A DNA stretch of 6,080 nt, taken from positions 1 to 6,080 of the forward strand of contig JAJAYV010000281.1 in the NCBI GenBank assembly GCA_026786045.1, read 5' to 3'. Below are positions 5,828 to 6,080 of this stretch, piece by piece. Below the pieces are notes generated by a model. That model saw nothing but the letters and a program-made list of their open reading frames with translations, made no database searches and was not told the DNA's origin. This DNA comes from Frankiaceae bacterium. Lineage in GTDB: Bacteria; Actinomycetota; Actinomycetes; Mycobacteriales; SCTD01. Positions within the stretch are counted from its first letter, which is position 1. Each line of letters starts with the position of its first letter. The position numbers and the translations under genes are program-made.

Positions 5828-6080
5828 ATGCGCACGAAACTCGCCACCGTCGCCCTCGCGGGCGCCCTCGGGCTGACCGGCGTCGCCGGCGCGGCCCTGC
5901 TCACCCCGGCCGTGTCGTACGCCGCGACCGGCGACAGCACCGCCCTCACCGAGCGCGTCGAGTCCGTCAAGGAGGCCCTGGCCGGGCTGGTCACCGACGG
6001 CACGCTCACTCAGGCGCAGGCCGACGCCCGGTCCGCCGGCCTGGAGGCCCGGGTCACCGAGTCGCTCGACGAGCTCGGCC
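5828..6080 (+). CDS. Small exported protein of unknown function, C-terminal part missing
   Basis: The first 84 residues are visible; the gene runs off the right edge. It opens with a Sec-type signal peptide: MRTK, then a hydrophobic stretch LATVALAGALGLTGVAGAAL (5-24), then a likely signal-peptidase I site after SYA at 30-32 (cleavage after Ala32). No lipobox cysteine is present. The mature part begins ATGDSTALTERVESVKEALA and looks fully helical, rich in Ala, Glu, Asp and Leu. It contains LVTDGTLTQAQADA (about 54-67), a helix-turn-helix hairpin pattern seen in small secreted hypothetical proteins of actinobacteria, often repeated; only one copy is inside the window. The start is supported by GAGGAG 7 bases upstream and by the signal peptide. 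It is divergent from glpD and no functional link is evident. I do not recognise a specific family function. Confidence 0.82.
   Translation, partial: MRTKLATVALAGALGLTGVAGAALLTPAVSYAATGDSTALTERVESVKEALAGLVTDGTLTQAQADARSAGLEARVTESLDELG

Noticed and set aside
3940..6009. Extension of glpD upstream to 6009 (689 residues)
   Set aside because: The extra 120 residues match no GlpD N-terminus and would overlap the divergent signal-peptide gene and the promoter region.

Overview
The window is very GC-rich, with G/C-dominated third codon positions, GTG starts and long spurious antisense reading frames. Together with GlpD and IcmF proteins of actinobacterial type, this points to a chromosomal segment of a high-GC actinobacterium. 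The genus cannot be fixed from the sequence. I see no insertion sequence, phage gene, CRISPR array, rRNA or tRNA.

Layout: four genes lie on the minus strand, read right to left, and are tightly spaced. They are glpD (FAD-dependent glycerol-3-phosphate dehydrogenase, 5649 to 3940), a 132-residue thioredoxin-fold protein (3937 to 3539, 2 bases after glpD), icmF (fused isobutyryl-CoA mutase with its G-protein chaperone, 3480 to 307, after a 58-base gap) and a MarR-family regulator (301 to 1, 5 bases after icmF, cut by the window edge). A divergent plus-strand gene for a small exported protein begins at 5828 and runs off the right edge. The 178-base divergent region between it and glpD is the only sizeable non-coding stretch.

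How they fit together: GlpD feeds glycerol-3-phosphate electrons to the respiratory chain and yields dihydroxyacetone phosphate. IcmF is a coenzyme-B12 radical mutase interconverting isobutyryl-CoA and n-butyryl-CoA, linking branched-chain (valine-type) and straight-chain acyl-CoA pools. Its substrate-pocket residues are of isobutyryl type, not methylmalonyl type. The thioredoxin-like protein is probably a general thiol-disulfide protein. The MarR protein is a candidate regulator of the mutase. A single mRNA for all four is possible from the spacing but not shown.

Nothing here is clearly a new system. The points most worth a second look are: (1) the glpD-distal 58-base gap before icmF, which encodes two mutually exclusive hairpins, one of them pairing with part of the icmF Shine-Dalgarno; (2) the glpD start, where a leaderless-type promoter and ATG lead into an 8-codon reading frame, out of frame with glpD, that stops one base before the glpD GTG; (3) paired GTCCACA repeats and a perfect inverted repeat in the divergent region.
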